Part shown: positions 1 through 7,963 of the stretch, one piece after another
Numbering within the stretch: position 1 is the stretch's first letter
How the letters are laid out: every line of letters begins with the position of its first letter
Source of the DNA: JACOWB01 sp964373665
GTDB lineage: Archaea; Aenigmatarchaeota; Aenigmatarchaeia; CG10238-14; SCSR01
Direction of reading: 5' to 3'
Assembly: GCA_964373665.1 (NCBI GenBank)
Contig: CAYJVM010000006.1
Coordinates: 1-40,333 of the forward strand
Length of the DNA: 40,333 bases
The notes under the pieces: generated by a model
What the model was told of the DNA's origin: nothing
Database searches by the model: none
What the model saw: the letters and a program-made list of their open reading frames with translations, nothing else
Position numbers and translations under genes: made by a program

Positions 1-30
1 TTTATAAGGAAATCAATCAGTTAATAATAA

Positions 31-228
31 CTTTTCTACAAGGCTAAAAGATTAGTAGATCCTAAAATAAAATGCATATCTATATTCGATTACAATGGAA
101 GTTTTGATTTCTTAAATAGCTCAATGTCTCTTAATAAGAAGTATCTGTCGAAGTATTCTGATATAATGCTGACTTTTAACGAAATCTCTAAACTGCCACA
201 GATAATAAAAGAAAGACTGGCATCCTAA
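31..228 (+). pseudogene. 3' fragment of an unrecognised protein
   Basis: An open frame of about 65 codons ends at TAA 226-228. It follows three consecutive in-frame TAA codons (22-30) and has no usable start until an internal ATG near 127. The composition looks protein-like (for example KCISIFDYNGSFDF and KLPQIIKERLAS), but I recognise no family. It may be the decayed end of a gene lying outside the window or a frameshifted remnant. Nothing else supports expression. Confidence 0.3.
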
Positions 229-654
229 GAATAGTCCGCTTTCTGTTTCCACGGCATTTATCTAAGCGCCAATGCTTGCATACCATCGGAAGTATTGATC
301 CGTTTCAGCCTACTATTACAACTCAATTTTCTATCATTGTTTATTGTAATTGACAGGTATCGTTTCTGATATCAACACAGCCTTCTCAGACTACCATTTT
401 TATGGTTCCCTTGTATGAGCGGAACTTCCTCAGTCTTCTTTTGACAGAAGACCGAAGCCGTTTACTTAGCTTACCAGTCAAAATAGCTAGAAATTTTGAT
501 ATTTATAAAGATTATCCATAGCACCAGCTCCACGACGCCTATACTTTGGATGAGCTTGGCGAAATGGTAGAAAATTCATTGCCATGATCCTATACGACCA
601 TTGCCAGAGTCAAGTTAATATTTAACGTCACCAATATCAATCAAGTGATAAAAT
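229..654. other. Long stretch without a supported gene, upstream of uppP
   Basis: No frame of useful length is open on either strand. Visible structure: a perfect 7-bp inverted repeat with a 6-nt loop at 433-452 (GTCTTCT / AGAAGAC), a TATA-like TTTATAAA at 503-510 with no gene at the expected distance, and an AT-rich dyad GTTAA-TAT-TTAAC at 614-626. The dyad could hold the uppP TATA element because it is about 30 bases before the proposed uppP ribosome-binding site. The stretch may be decayed DNA or may hold an RNA gene I cannot identify. Confidence 0.4.
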
Positions 655-1446
655 ATCCTATTTGAACAAATAGTTCTTGGCATCATCCAGGGAATCACAG
701 AATGGCTGCCCATAAGCTCCAAGAGCATGATAATCCTCGCCAAGATAAATCTGTTCGGGCATAGCGCGGATGTTGCGTCATTGCTAAGAGAAGCATTGTT
801 CCTCCACATGGGAACATTGCTGGCAGCGTTGCTCTACTTCCACAAGGACATAATAAAGATAGTACAATCGCCTTTCAATAAAGGTGACATAGAAACAAAG
901 CAGGTGTTCAAATTCCTTCTTATATCTACCTTAATCAGCGGTACGATTGGACTTTTGATTTTCATGTTAATCGAAAACTTGGCGCAATTCGGTCTGTCTG
1001 GCAGGATAGTCACATCAGCTACAGGGGTTCTTCTTCTAATAACAGGTTTGGTACAAGTCAGGGCGAAAAAGATCGGATTTAGAAACGCTGATGATATTAA
1101 AACAATTGAAAGCGTGTTTTTGGGTATCGTCCAAGGCCTGACTATAATACCTGGTTTCTCGCGGTCTGGCCTTACAATATCTGCTCTTCTTCTAAGGAAA
1201 TTCGATAAGAAAGTTGCATTAAGGCTGAGCTTTCTAATGAGTTTGCCTATAGTGCTTGCCGCGAACATAATTCTAAATTTCAGAGAGTTCGCTAATGTGA
1301 GCTATGATGTGATTGTTGGTGTCTTGTTCTCCTTTATTTTCGGGCTGTTGACTATACATGCCTTGATGAAGTTGGCTGAAAAGATGAACTTTGGGTATTT
1401 CGCAGTGATGATTGGTGTATTGACTATAGTTGCAGGGCTAATCTGA
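655..1446 (+). CDS. uppP: Undecaprenyl-diphosphatase (UppP/BacA family), non-canonical start
   Basis: A polytopic membrane phosphatase of the BacA/UppP family, which in archaea presumably recycles polyprenyl diphosphate carriers used for glycosylation. Both family signatures are present: QGITEWLPISS near residues 12-22 and PGFSRSG near residues 166-172, with several hydrophobic segments. The first ATG (727) lies after the N-terminal signature, so it cannot be the functional start. The frame is closed by TGA-TAA at 646-651, and no ATG, GTG or TTG occurs between. The best fit is AUC at 655, preceded by AAGTGAT (643-649) with 5 bases between. This gives 263 residues, the usual family length. A 5' disruption or a sequence error is the alternative. 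Confidence 0.85.
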   Translation: MLFEQIVLGIIQGITEWLPISSKSMIILAKINLFGHSADVASLLREALFLHMGTLLAALLYFHKDIIKIVQSPFNKGDIETKQVFKFLLISTLISGTIGLLIFMLIENLAQFGLSGRIVTSATGVLLLITGLVQVRAKKIGFRNADDIKTIESVFLGIVQGLTIIPGFSRSGLTISALLLRKFDKKVALRLSFLMSLPIVLAANIILNFREFANVSYDVIVGVLFSFIFGLLTIHALMKLAEKMNFGYFAVMIGVLTIVAGLI

Positions 1447-1557
1447 CCGTCATCTTAGATTTTATGTCTACAATCAAGCCTGAGAGTTCTTCTTCCATGT
1501 ACATCCTTATTAACTGCTGTAGAATGGATATTCAAATGCTATGAGGTTTCATGAAGT

Positions 1558-2364
1558 TCAGCCAGATTTTTTCCTTACCTTTTCCCTAGGTTTTTTTGGT
1601 GTGCCCGTGGTAAACAATCCCTTAAATCTTTCCCAGACGCCCAGTCCATTGTATTCCGCGCCGGATATAGAAGCGGCAATCCTTTTAAACTCCTCGGCAG
1701 GTTGGGAATATTTGTCGTAGATGACAATAGGCATTCCATGTGCAATGCTTTCCGGAACCTTTCTGTCCTCGTGTATCACATGAGTTATCGAACTGTCCAG
1801 CCTTGACTCTATCTCAGGCAAACTCAACTCATAATCTTCCTCCATTATCCTGTTAACAATTATCCTGACATTTTTCTTTTTGAATTGTTTGACAAGTTCA
1901 ACTATCTTCATGGCATCGCTTATGTCAGGGATGTTTGGCGTGGTCACAACAATAATTTCATTGGCCGCCTGAATGGCGTTGCTCACGATGGGTCCAAAGC
2001 CGGGCGCACAGTCGACTATCAAATAATCGTATTCGGACATGGCTAGATTCGTAATATGCTTTTTGATCTTCGCGACTTTTACATCCTCATTTATCCGCAC
2101 CGACGAAGGAACTATGTCTATGCCGGCCTCCTTGTGCTCGTACAAGGCATTTGTCACAACCTGACCCTTTCTGATAACGTCGGGAAAAGTAATTGGAAGC
2201 TCCTCATAAATTCCAAAATGTAGCCCGACATGCGAACTTGAAAAATTGCTGTCCAAAAGCACCACTTCTCTTCCAAACGACTTTGACAATGCAGTGGCTA
2301 GATTTGTAGAAACAGTGGTTTTCCCAACCCCACCTTTACCCGATAAAACAGCTATTACCGACAA
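1558..2364 (-). CDS. MinD/ParA-family P-loop ATPase
   Basis: A SIMIBI-class ATPase of the MinD/ParA/Mrp group. The N-terminus has the deviant Walker A motif SGKGGVGKTT (residues 8-17, signature lysine K10), followed by VVLLDSNF, YLIVDCAPG (Walker B region) and VTTPNIPDISDA. At 268 residues it has the family's usual size, and the tail is basic (KKPREKVRKKSG) rather than a clear amphipathic membrane-targeting helix. The start is TTG, supported by AAGTGAT just upstream. It lies 31 bases downstream of a surface-protein gene on the same strand. It probably positions a membrane or surface process, but its cargo is unknown; no MinC or MinE is visible. Confidence 0.85.
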   Translation of the reverse strand: MSVIAVLSGKGGVGKTTVSTNLATALSKSFGREVVLLDSNFSSSHVGLHFGIYEELPITFPDVIRKGQVVTNALYEHKEAGIDIVPSSVRINEDVKVAKIKKHITNLAMSEYDYLIVDCAPGFGPIVSNAIQAANEIIVVTTPNIPDISDAMKIVELVKQFKKKNVRIIVNRIMEEDYELSLPEIESRLDSSITHVIHEDRKVPESIAHGMPIVIYDKYSQPAEEFKRIAASISGAEYNGLGVWERFKGLFTTGTPKKPREKVRKKSG

Positions 2365-2395
2365 GCAATCACTTTATTGTTGTAAGGAAAAAGAT

Positions 2396-3610
2396 TTAAG
2401 TTTGTTTATCTCTCATTCTGTTCCTTCGGTTTTCAATCTGGCTCTTCAAAGAATCCAAGACATGTCCTTGATATTTTGGCGTGTAAGCATAATCTGTCCT
2501 CCACGGCGTTCTTTTACGGAATGCTTTCGCATAAACAACAGCGGCCACTAAAACCAAAACACCTAAAGATACAACAAGTCCTGTCGGCGAAGTAACGAGG
2601 GTAACAAAACCTGTAATGGGTGATGGAGAAGGTGCGGGTGCTACCGACGTTTCTGGAGCTGGAGCAGGTATAGAAGGAGTGATTTCAGGTTGCGTCTCAT
2701 TAACAGCTGTGGCATTTGGTGTAGGTTGCGGCTGCGTGACATTGCTTACATTCACACTGGCTGGGCCAGGTGGTGGAGCAGTTCCGCCTGTGCCTGCTAT
2801 TGGCGAAGAGGGCGGTGAAGCCGATTGGGCAAATATTGTGTAAGGGGTGCCACCTGAAGGAATCCTAAAATTTACAGTGTTCGTTGAAGTATCAATGCTA
2901 ATAATGTCAGATGACGGTATAGAAGTCCAAGCACCACCCACAAATTTATAGACAGCAACTGTAGCCTCATTTATGCCAGCATCACCATACTTCATAGATA
3001 TCACAATCGAAAAATTTCCACCGAGTGAAATTTCAAAAACGTTTGATGTGTTCAGTAGCCCTGAAGGTGGAGAAGACGTTACAAAAAATCCTTTCCCAAG
3101 ATCAGTCACATTGTTTATCATGCCAGAAGTTATATTGTCCGAAGTTATGTTTATCACAAGCCCTGAGATGTTAATCACTACAGGAGTCCCAGGTTTGACA
3201 ATTATAGGTTCGTTCTTCACAGATATGGCATTAATTTGTATCCTTGCAGGAAACGTCCAAGTTAAATTCAAATTCTCTATCTTTCCAGAATCAAAAACAT
3301 CCACTTCATTCGCCTTTACTGTAGCGATGTAAAACTCCACAACTTCCCCTTCTGCGATATTCCCTTGAACCAAAAGCTTTTCCTGATTTGAAACAACTCC
3401 CCCATAAAGTCCGCTCTCGGTTGTAGTAATTTTCCCTTTTTCAAGCCCGCCCACTTTCGCTATTATGACAGCTCCTGCAGGAGTGTCCAAGCCGTCTATT
3501 TTGGATGACCCATAAAAAAGATGAGGAAATTGGGGCGACTCTTGGGAAATTGCAACCGAGACAATAAGCAAAAGCGCAAGCGCAAAAGAAAATCCAGTCT
3601 TTACCCTCAT
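2396..3610 (-). CDS. Secreted, membrane-anchored surface protein, PGF-pre-PGF-like
   Basis: 404 residues. An N-terminal signal peptide (FALALLLIVSVAIS, cleavage before QESPQ) is followed by a beta-rich ectodomain. The segment around YKFVGGAWTSIPSSD resembles the archaeal PGF-pre-PGF domain. Next come a Pro/Thr/Ala-rich linker, a C-terminal transmembrane helix (LVVSLGVLVLVAAVVYA) and a basic, Arg/Lys-rich cytoplasmic tail. Many N-x-S/T sites suggest N-glycosylation. A TATA box (TTTATAAATATA) lies just upstream of the ATG. It is codirectional with the larger surface protein 41 bases upstream. Specific function unknown; a cell-envelope role is inferred from the architecture. Confidence 0.7.
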   Translation of the reverse strand: MRVKTGFSFALALLLIVSVAISQESPQFPHLFYGSSKIDGLDTPAGAVIIAKVGGLEKGKITTTESGLYGGVVSNQEKLLVQGNIAEGEVVEFYIATVKANEVDVFDSGKIENLNLTWTFPARIQINAISVKNEPIIVKPGTPVVINISGLVINITSDNITSGMINNVTDLGKGFFVTSSPPSGLLNTSNVFEISLGGNFSIVISMKYGDAGINEATVAVYKFVGGAWTSIPSSDIISIDTSTNTVNFRIPSGGTPYTIFAQSASPPSSPIAGTGGTAPPPGPASVNVSNVTQPQPTPNATAVNETQPEITPSIPAPAPETSVAPAPSPSPITGFVTLVTSPTGLVVSLGVLVLVAAVVYAKAFRKRTPWRTDYAYTPKYQGHVLDSLKSQIENRRNRMRDKQT

Positions 3611-3651
3611 TAATTACCACTTATATTTATAAAAATAGAAAGAGATTTAAG

Positions 3652-5613
3652 CTAGTTGCTTAGCGGTAGCGGTGTAACTGTTTGTCCCGGCAGTATGTCT
3701 GTGTTCTGCATGAATAGCCAGTAGCCGCCAAAGTTTTGGACATATTCATCGCAGTCATTCCTTACCTCGCCACTCCTGACTTCTGGTATCCATATCCATT
3801 GGTACTGATAGAAGTACCAGCTTCCATCGTCATCATCTGAATAGCTGAGATACTGGTACGGGCTTATTACCATTTCCAGAGCTGTATTGCCGTTCGAGTC
3901 AAATACAACAGGGTTCAGGGCATCTTCTCCCACGCAGGCATAGTTATCATCATAGAGGTAGGTCAGATAGCCATAGTATGAGGGGTTATACCAGTAATCA
4001 GTAACCTCGAGTGCCAATCCGACAAGGTTCCACCCGGACTGCAGCTCTCGCAGAGGAGGGGATGTTAAATCCCTATCAAAAATAATACCATACTGGTTTC
4101 TTTCTGTTGCATGCATGTACAGTGCATCCAAAGGCTCCATGCTGCTGTCTGTTACCAGCTCCCAGGACTGCGTCTCTGAATCAAATCGCAGGACTGCGTC
4201 TATTCCGTCTGTGTTCCAGAATTCATCGCCTTCCAATGCAAGCGGTGTTGACCTAAGGTTCCAGCCTGTGTCCAGAGGCACTGTTAGGTCAACTATTGCC
4301 AGATCCACTGTCGCGCTTGACTCTTTGCCTGCTGTGTCGTTGACCGTCACAGGGAATTCAAAGCTGCCAAGCACCAGCTTTTCGGACAAGAACTTGCCAA
4401 AGTCGTTATAGCCAATCACATCCATGTCGTAAAGGTGGTAAATATGTTCTTGTGGGCAGAATTGATATTCATATAGATTAGCATCAACTTGCTCAACAAA
4501 TCCATTGGATAAAGATGGCCTATTGTGCATGTCGTCTGCAAGATAGTCTTCCCACTTCACTTCGTCAAAGCTTGGCAGTTCAGTTATTTGCGGATAGAAC
4601 ATGCTCGTCAAAGCGTCCTGCACATTTACGCTAACTTCATCAATCTCATGCGTGTCAGTTGCGTTTATTGTGAACACAGTGCACTTAGGGTCGTCAAAGT
4701 AGTTGTAGTTGTAAGCACCGCCTTCATAATACTCCAAGTCAACCATCTCATGGTCTAATTCTGCTGAATTTATTACTGGTGCATTATCGTCGACCAATGC
4801 AATCTGGCACTGGAGATCTTCTTCGGTTGTTGTGTTGTCTTGAGAAAAGAAGCATATCTTATGTACAGACTCCTCCTCGATTGTGAACGCCCCATCATAT
4901 GTAGCATTTTCTGTATCAAAGTTCCAGAAGGTTTCAACGCATTCTTGGCCCCCTTCTACAGCGGATGCACATTCGCTTGCATCCAAATAAAGATTATTGT
5001 CTTCAAGGCCTGCCCATTCAGACTCGTCCCATTCATCATTTTCAACAACATCAAAGCAGTCAGCTGGCACCAAAACACTGTAGAACGTATCTGCCACGCC
5101 AGAAGCGCTGTCAGTGGCGTCAAGAGTGATAGTCGTGTCAGTTGTTATGAAATGTACATTTACTGGTACTATGCCGTCGCACGTCTCTACGCCAAATAGC
5201 CCCTCTGTGCCATCGCTATAAGTCTTTGTCGTTGCAGGCGATGTTGTATCGACATTTAATACAGCCACATTAGTCACAGTAACACCATTTTCATTTTCCA
5301 ACGTTACTTGAACAGTGTAAGTCCCATCAAAGTTTCTCCCGTCCCAGAGCTTAGGATGCGGATTCTTTGCGATACCACTGAACGACCTCACTGCAGTGCC
5401 TGAAGAATTGAGGATAGCTATTTCATAATCTGATGTTTCATTGAATTTCAGGTCAATCGACAAGCTGTCAAAATTACCGTCATCGTTCGGTGAAAAGTAA
5501 TAAATGTCATCGGCAAGATAACCACCAGTTATAGATGCTGAATCAACCCCTGGGGCTGCCAATGCAACAGCGGACAAGATCAAAAGAGAACTAACAAAAA
5601 CAATAGATGGCAT
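3652..5613 (-). CDS. Large secreted surface protein with FlgD-like Ig module
   Basis: 653 residues from the chosen ATG. A signal peptide (IVFVSSLLILSAVALAAPG) precedes a module with FSPNDDG and WDGRNFDGTYTVQV, the hallmarks of FlgD-type Ig-like domains found in extracellular proteins. The rest is acidic, rich in D, Y, W and N, with several cysteines and N-x-S/T sites, and ends without a membrane anchor. The frame can be extended to TTG at 5658, but a TATA element (CATATAAAT, 5632-5640) lies about 24 bases before ATG 5613, which fits a leaderless transcript starting there. Likely an envelope or extracellular protein; ligand unknown. Confidence 0.7.
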   Translation of the reverse strand: MPSIVFVSSLLILSAVALAAPGVDSASITGGYLADDIYYFSPNDDGNFDSLSIDLKFNETSDYEIAILNSSGTAVRSFSGIAKNPHPKLWDGRNFDGTYTVQVTLENENGVTVTNVAVLNVDTTSPATTKTYSDGTEGLFGVETCDGIVPVNVHFITTDTTITLDATDSASGVADTFYSVLVPADCFDVVENDEWDESEWAGLEDNNLYLDASECASAVEGGQECVETFWNFDTENATYDGAFTIEEESVHKICFFSQDNTTTEEDLQCQIALVDDNAPVINSAELDHEMVDLEYYEGGAYNYNYFDDPKCTVFTINATDTHEIDEVSVNVQDALTSMFYPQITELPSFDEVKWEDYLADDMHNRPSLSNGFVEQVDANLYEYQFCPQEHIYHLYDMDVIGYNDFGKFLSEKLVLGSFEFPVTVNDTAGKESSATVDLAIVDLTVPLDTGWNLRSTPLALEGDEFWNTDGIDAVLRFDSETQSWELVTDSSMEPLDALYMHATERNQYGIIFDRDLTSPPLRELQSGWNLVGLALEVTDYWYNPSYYGYLTYLYDDNYACVGEDALNPVVFDSNGNTALEMVISPYQYLSYSDDDDGSWYFYQYQWIWIPEVRSGEVRNDCDEYVQNFGGYWLFMQNTDILPGQTVTPLPLSN

Positions 5614-5631
5614 TACCAAGGAATCTTTTGA

Positions 5632-5640
5632 ATTTATATG
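5632..5640 (-). promoter_or_regulatory. TATA box of the large surface protein gene
   Basis: Reads CATATAAAT on the minus strand, centred about 24 bases before ATG 5613. This is the archaeal TATA-to-start distance and implies a leaderless mRNA. It decides the start, because the longer frame would place the promoter inside the coding region. Confidence 0.5.
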
Positions 5641-5752
5641 AGCAACCGAATCCAACAAACCACTAGTGTTTTGTTAGACGAATAAGTATTTAAACACTTT
5701 ATCCGTTTCGGTAAAGCGAACCCAGGCAAAACTCTAAAGAAAAAGCGATAGG

Positions 5753-6067
5753 CTATTGTCGATTATCGTCCTGGTAAACAATATTTTGCTGTTTGCCCTC
5801 GAGTTTGAATGGCACTCCCCTTCTAATTGCTATCGCATACAAAGCAAGAAACTGCGGAATATGTGGATGATCTTGGTAAGACGTTCCTGCATAAACGGTA
5901 ATTGAGCCTTGTCCTGTTTCATCAACCCCCACGGAAGCCAGAATATAGTTGCCGTCCTCGATGTGATAGTGACCGTTGCCCACTTGCCTGTAAACGGCCA
6001 AACCTGCGAGTTGACCCGTATGTCTAATGTCGTTAATAATTTCTGGTGTATCGTCTTCCATGTTCAT
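5753..6067 (-). CDS. Hypothetical small protein
   Basis: 104 residues, starting MNMEDDTPEIIND. It is soluble, has no signal peptide or membrane segment, and is rich in G, Y, H and Q, with a central stretch YILASVGVDETGQGSITVYAG that looks like beta strands. I recognise no family. It lies between the surface-protein genes and the DoxX-like gene on the same strand, 27 bases after the latter's stop. A TATA-like AT-rich element (TTTAAATACTTTATT) lies upstream. Expression is plausible; function is unknown. Confidence 0.55.
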   Translation of the reverse strand: MNMEDDTPEIINDIRHTGQLAGLAVYRQVGNGHYHIEDGNYILASVGVDETGQGSITVYAGTSYQDHPHIPQFLALYAIAIRRGVPFKLEGKQQNIVYQDDNRQ

Positions 6068-6094
6068 CCGTACTCACTAACGGAAATAAAGTAT

Positions 6095-6514
6095 TTAAAC
6101 AGATGTGATATTCTTCGATTTCAGAAGCACGAAAGCGGACGCAACAAGCACGATGTTCTTCACCACAAATTCTCCTTCCAACGAAAGTATGGGAAAATTT
6201 GGCTGGAATCCGCGGTAGAAAAGTGTCAAAGCCGTTGCCAAAGCCAAGTGAGCAATGGCTAGATAAAGAGCTGTCTTGACGAATCTGTTTGCGACAAGAG
6301 CTACACCGACAAATGTTTCGAATATGCCTAACAATGTAAATGATAATGGGTATGGGAGGAATGGTGTCGTGTCCATCACAAGCTCCTTCACAGGGCTGAC
6401 GTCAAAGATTTTCAACAGGCCGAACCAAATAAATACTATCCCTATGGCTATCCTAAGAAATGTCTTGGCATTCTTTTCCGGCAAAGACAGCTTATATTTG
6501 ATCGTGTACCCCAC
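6095..6514 (-). CDS. DoxX-like integral membrane protein
   Basis: 139 residues with four hydrophobic segments, in the DoxX/DUF417-like layout. The first has RIAIGIVFIWFGLLKIFDVSP, typical of DoxX-type proteins, and is followed by SFTLLGIFETFVGVALV, two further helices and a short hydrophilic C-terminus. DoxX relatives are small membrane proteins linked to redox balance, but the exact role here cannot be read. The start is GTG at 6514: a TGA stop sits directly upstream in frame, so no earlier start is possible. It begins 8 bases after the 3' end of tRNA-Val on the same strand, so it may be cotranscribed with the tRNA. Confidence 0.7.
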   Translation of the reverse strand: MGYTIKYKLSLPEKNAKTFLRIAIGIVFIWFGLLKIFDVSPVKELVMDTTPFLPYPLSFTLLGIFETFVGVALVANRFVKTALYLAIAHLALATALTLFYRGFQPNFPILSLEGEFVVKNIVLVASAFVLLKSKNITSV

Positions 6515-6556
6515 TCATTTGTGGGTCCACGCGGAATTGAACCGCGGTCTCAACCA

Positions 6557-6571
6557 TTCTGAGTCTTAGCT
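6557..6571 (-). other. tRNA-Val intron 2, canonical position 37/38
   Basis: 15 nt. Central helix TTGA (positions 32-35) with TCAG of the intron, 5' bulge CGA (cut CG^A), 3' bulge AAT (cut AA^T). The inner intron helix is minimal, so this is a relaxed BHB. Removal leaves a 7-nt anticodon loop TTGACGT between the CAACC and GGTTG stems. Confidence 0.75.
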
Positions 6572-6588
6572 CGTCAAGGTTGCGTCCT

Positions 6589-6604
6589 TAAGTGAATTTA
6601 CTTT
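6589..6604 (-). other. tRNA-Val intron 1, D loop (position 20/21)
   Basis: 16 nt. The BHB motif has a central 4-bp helix AGTG (exon)/CACT (intron). The 5' bulge is GTA (cut GT^A) and the 3' bulge is TAA (cut TA^A). The D stem GTCT/GGAC itself forms the outer helix, flush with the motif. The inner helix is weak (AA/TT). Ligation gives the standard D loop AGTGGTA. Confidence 0.8.
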
Positions 6605-6716
6605 ACCACTAGACTATGAACCCGTATCATAAATAACACATTCTTGATTTAAAAAATAAGTCGGAGCCATAACGTTCCTACAGAGCTTATATAGTAGTAA
6701 AACTAATTCATATAAA

Positions 6717-7481
6717 TTGATATATGGTAATAATATGGTCGAGATGTTGTTAAAGCCTTCAGCGGAGTTGGCATATTTAGTAGGCGTGATTCAATGTGAC
6801 GGCTGTCTGGATATTTATCACAATAAAAGGAGGGGTATAACATACTATCGAATATCTGTATCAGTAGGCAAGAAGTCTTTACCAATGTTGGAGAGGTTCC
6901 AAAGTATTGCGAATAGTATACTTGGAAGTAATGTAAAGATGTACAAATGCAAAAATGAAGCTTTTAAATGCACAATAGGCGTTAAACGTTTGCTGAAACC
7001 ATTTGAAGATTTAGACATCATTCTTTCCGATCCGCCTATACCCCCTAAATGGGTTATTCTAAACTCTACATATTTTGGGGCTTATTTAGCGGGTTTAATA
7101 GATGGTGATGGTTGTATCGTTGTTAAACGACCAAAATATCCACGATGTGTCATAGAAATTGTCAGTGGAAATAAGCAAACGATTTTAGCAAAAGCAACAG
7201 AAGAAATACTTGGTTGTTCTGTTTTTCAACGTTATAGAAATCCTATTAGAAAAAACGGTCGCATAGGTAATGGTTGGTATGAACTAAGTTTCTATGTTTC
7301 TTCAAAAACATTAAAATTTGTATCGGATTTTGTAATGCCACATCTACAATTAGTTTATAAAAGAGAGAAACTTCAAGAATTCATTAGTAATAGGCAGTTG
7401 AAATTATCATCAGATAAATTCCTCAGAAAACCTAGACTTTGTATAAATACGAGTAAAAATGCCCCGTCTTTAATCTTCTAG
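6717..7481 (+). CDS. LAGLIDADG homing endonuclease next to tRNA-Val
   Basis: 254 residues from TTG 6717, or 248 from ATG 6735. It carries two LAGLIDADG helices: LAYLVGVIQCDGC near residue 18 and FGAYLAGLIDGDGC near residue 120. It is therefore a monomeric two-motif enzyme of the kind that cuts long asymmetric sites. No splicing or maturase domain is visible, so it is free-standing. A TATA element (TTATATA, about 6687-6693) lies some 25 bases before 6717. It diverges from tRNA-Val, and its last 50 bases overlap the 3' end of the convergent methyltransferase gene, as expected of an inserted mobile gene. Its base composition is more AT-rich than its neighbours. The target is inferred to be the tRNA-Val locus, not shown. 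Confidence 0.85.
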   Translation: MIYGNNMVEMLLKPSAELAYLVGVIQCDGCLDIYHNKRRGITYYRISVSVGKKSLPMLERFQSIANSILGSNVKMYKCKNEAFKCTIGVKRLLKPFEDLDIILSDPPIPPKWVILNSTYFGAYLAGLIDGDGCIVVKRPKYPRCVIEIVSGNKQTILAKATEEILGCSVFQRYRNPIRKNGRIGNGWYELSFYVSSKTLKFVSDFVMPHLQLVYKREKLQEFISNRQLKLSSDKFLRKPRLCINTSKNAPSLIF

Positions 7482-7926
7482 TCGCCTTCCATCCGTCGAT
7501 TGGGTGGCTCGCAGAAACTATCCTTGTCCCTCTCTGCAGCTCTTTTTCAAACTTTTCCTTTAATTGCTGGGACACTTTGTGGGAAAGGTACATGACGACA
7601 ACATCCGCCTTACCCAAGTCTTCCTTGAAGATATCCCCGTGTATTATCCTACTTTCAGTCAACCTTCTGGACAGCCAGACCAACAACATGTTCTTCTCTA
7701 TTCCTACCGCCTTTGCGCCAAATTCTTTAGACGCAATCCTTACAACCCTGCCGTCGCCCGAACCAAGATCATAAACAACATCTCCTTTCCCAACTTTCGC
7801 CATCTTGAGCATCTGCCTTATGGTGCCTTTAGGCAAAGGAATCGGTATTGCCTCGTCTCTGACCAACTCAATCAAAAGCCAGCCAAGGAATGGTATGGGA
7901 ATTAGTGTCAGCCAGTAGATCTCCAT
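7432..7926 (-). CDS. Membrane-anchored SAM-dependent methyltransferase (FAM173/ATPSC-KMT-like)
   Basis: 164 residues. An N-terminal transmembrane helix (YWLTLIPIPFLGWLLIE) precedes a compact class I methyltransferase fold with motif I VVYDLGSGDGRVV, then AVGIEKN, HGDIFKEDLGKADVVVMYL and GTRIVSASHPIDGW. This order matches the FAM173 group, known in eukaryotes as protein lysine methyltransferases. The substrate here is unknown, and the anchor suggests a membrane protein. The convergent endonuclease gene overlaps the last 50 bases without visibly disrupting the C-terminal SYLYKV end. The divergent antiporter gene starts 38 bases from its start. Confidence 0.8.
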   Translation of the reverse strand: MEIYWLTLIPIPFLGWLLIELVRDEAIPIPLPKGTIRQMLKMAKVGKGDVVYDLGSGDGRVVRIASKEFGAKAVGIEKNMLLVWLSRRLTESRIIHGDIFKEDLGKADVVVMYLSHKVSQQLKEKFEKELQRGTRIVSASHPIDGWKATRRLKTGHFYSYLYKV

Positions 7927-7963
7927 AAGTTCTTATTTTTATCTCCATATAGAAAAGCTTACC

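Larger units (their letters stand above)
6522..6623 (-). tRNA. tRNA-Val (anticodon GAC) with two introns
   Basis: 102-nt gene. Acceptor stem GGGTTCA/TGGACCC, D stem GTCT/GGAC, T arm CGCGG-TTCAATT-CCGCG. Two insertions must be removed to give a normal tRNA. The first is 16 nt in the D loop (between positions 20 and 21); the second is 15 nt at the canonical 37/38 site. The mature RNA is 71 nt with anticodon stem CAACC/GGTTG, loop TTGACGT and anticodon GAC. CCA is not encoded. Removal restores a 7-nt D loop AGTGGTA. It is divergent from a LAGLIDADG endonuclease gene starting about 100 bases away. Confidence 0.88.

Noticed and set aside
240..480. Possible transposase remnant on the minus strand
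   Set aside because: Short frames read vaguely like a transposase C-terminus (NAVETESG), but there is no continuous similarity, no ends and no target duplication.
529..650. Box C/D-like small RNA upstream of uppP
   Set aside because: An ATGA-like C box can be drawn, but there is no convincing D box or terminal stem.
6589..6604. Long D loop of tRNA-Val as a natural variant
   Set aside because: A 23-nt D loop is far outside the norm, and the insert forms a BHB whose removal gives a standard loop, so an intron is the better reading.
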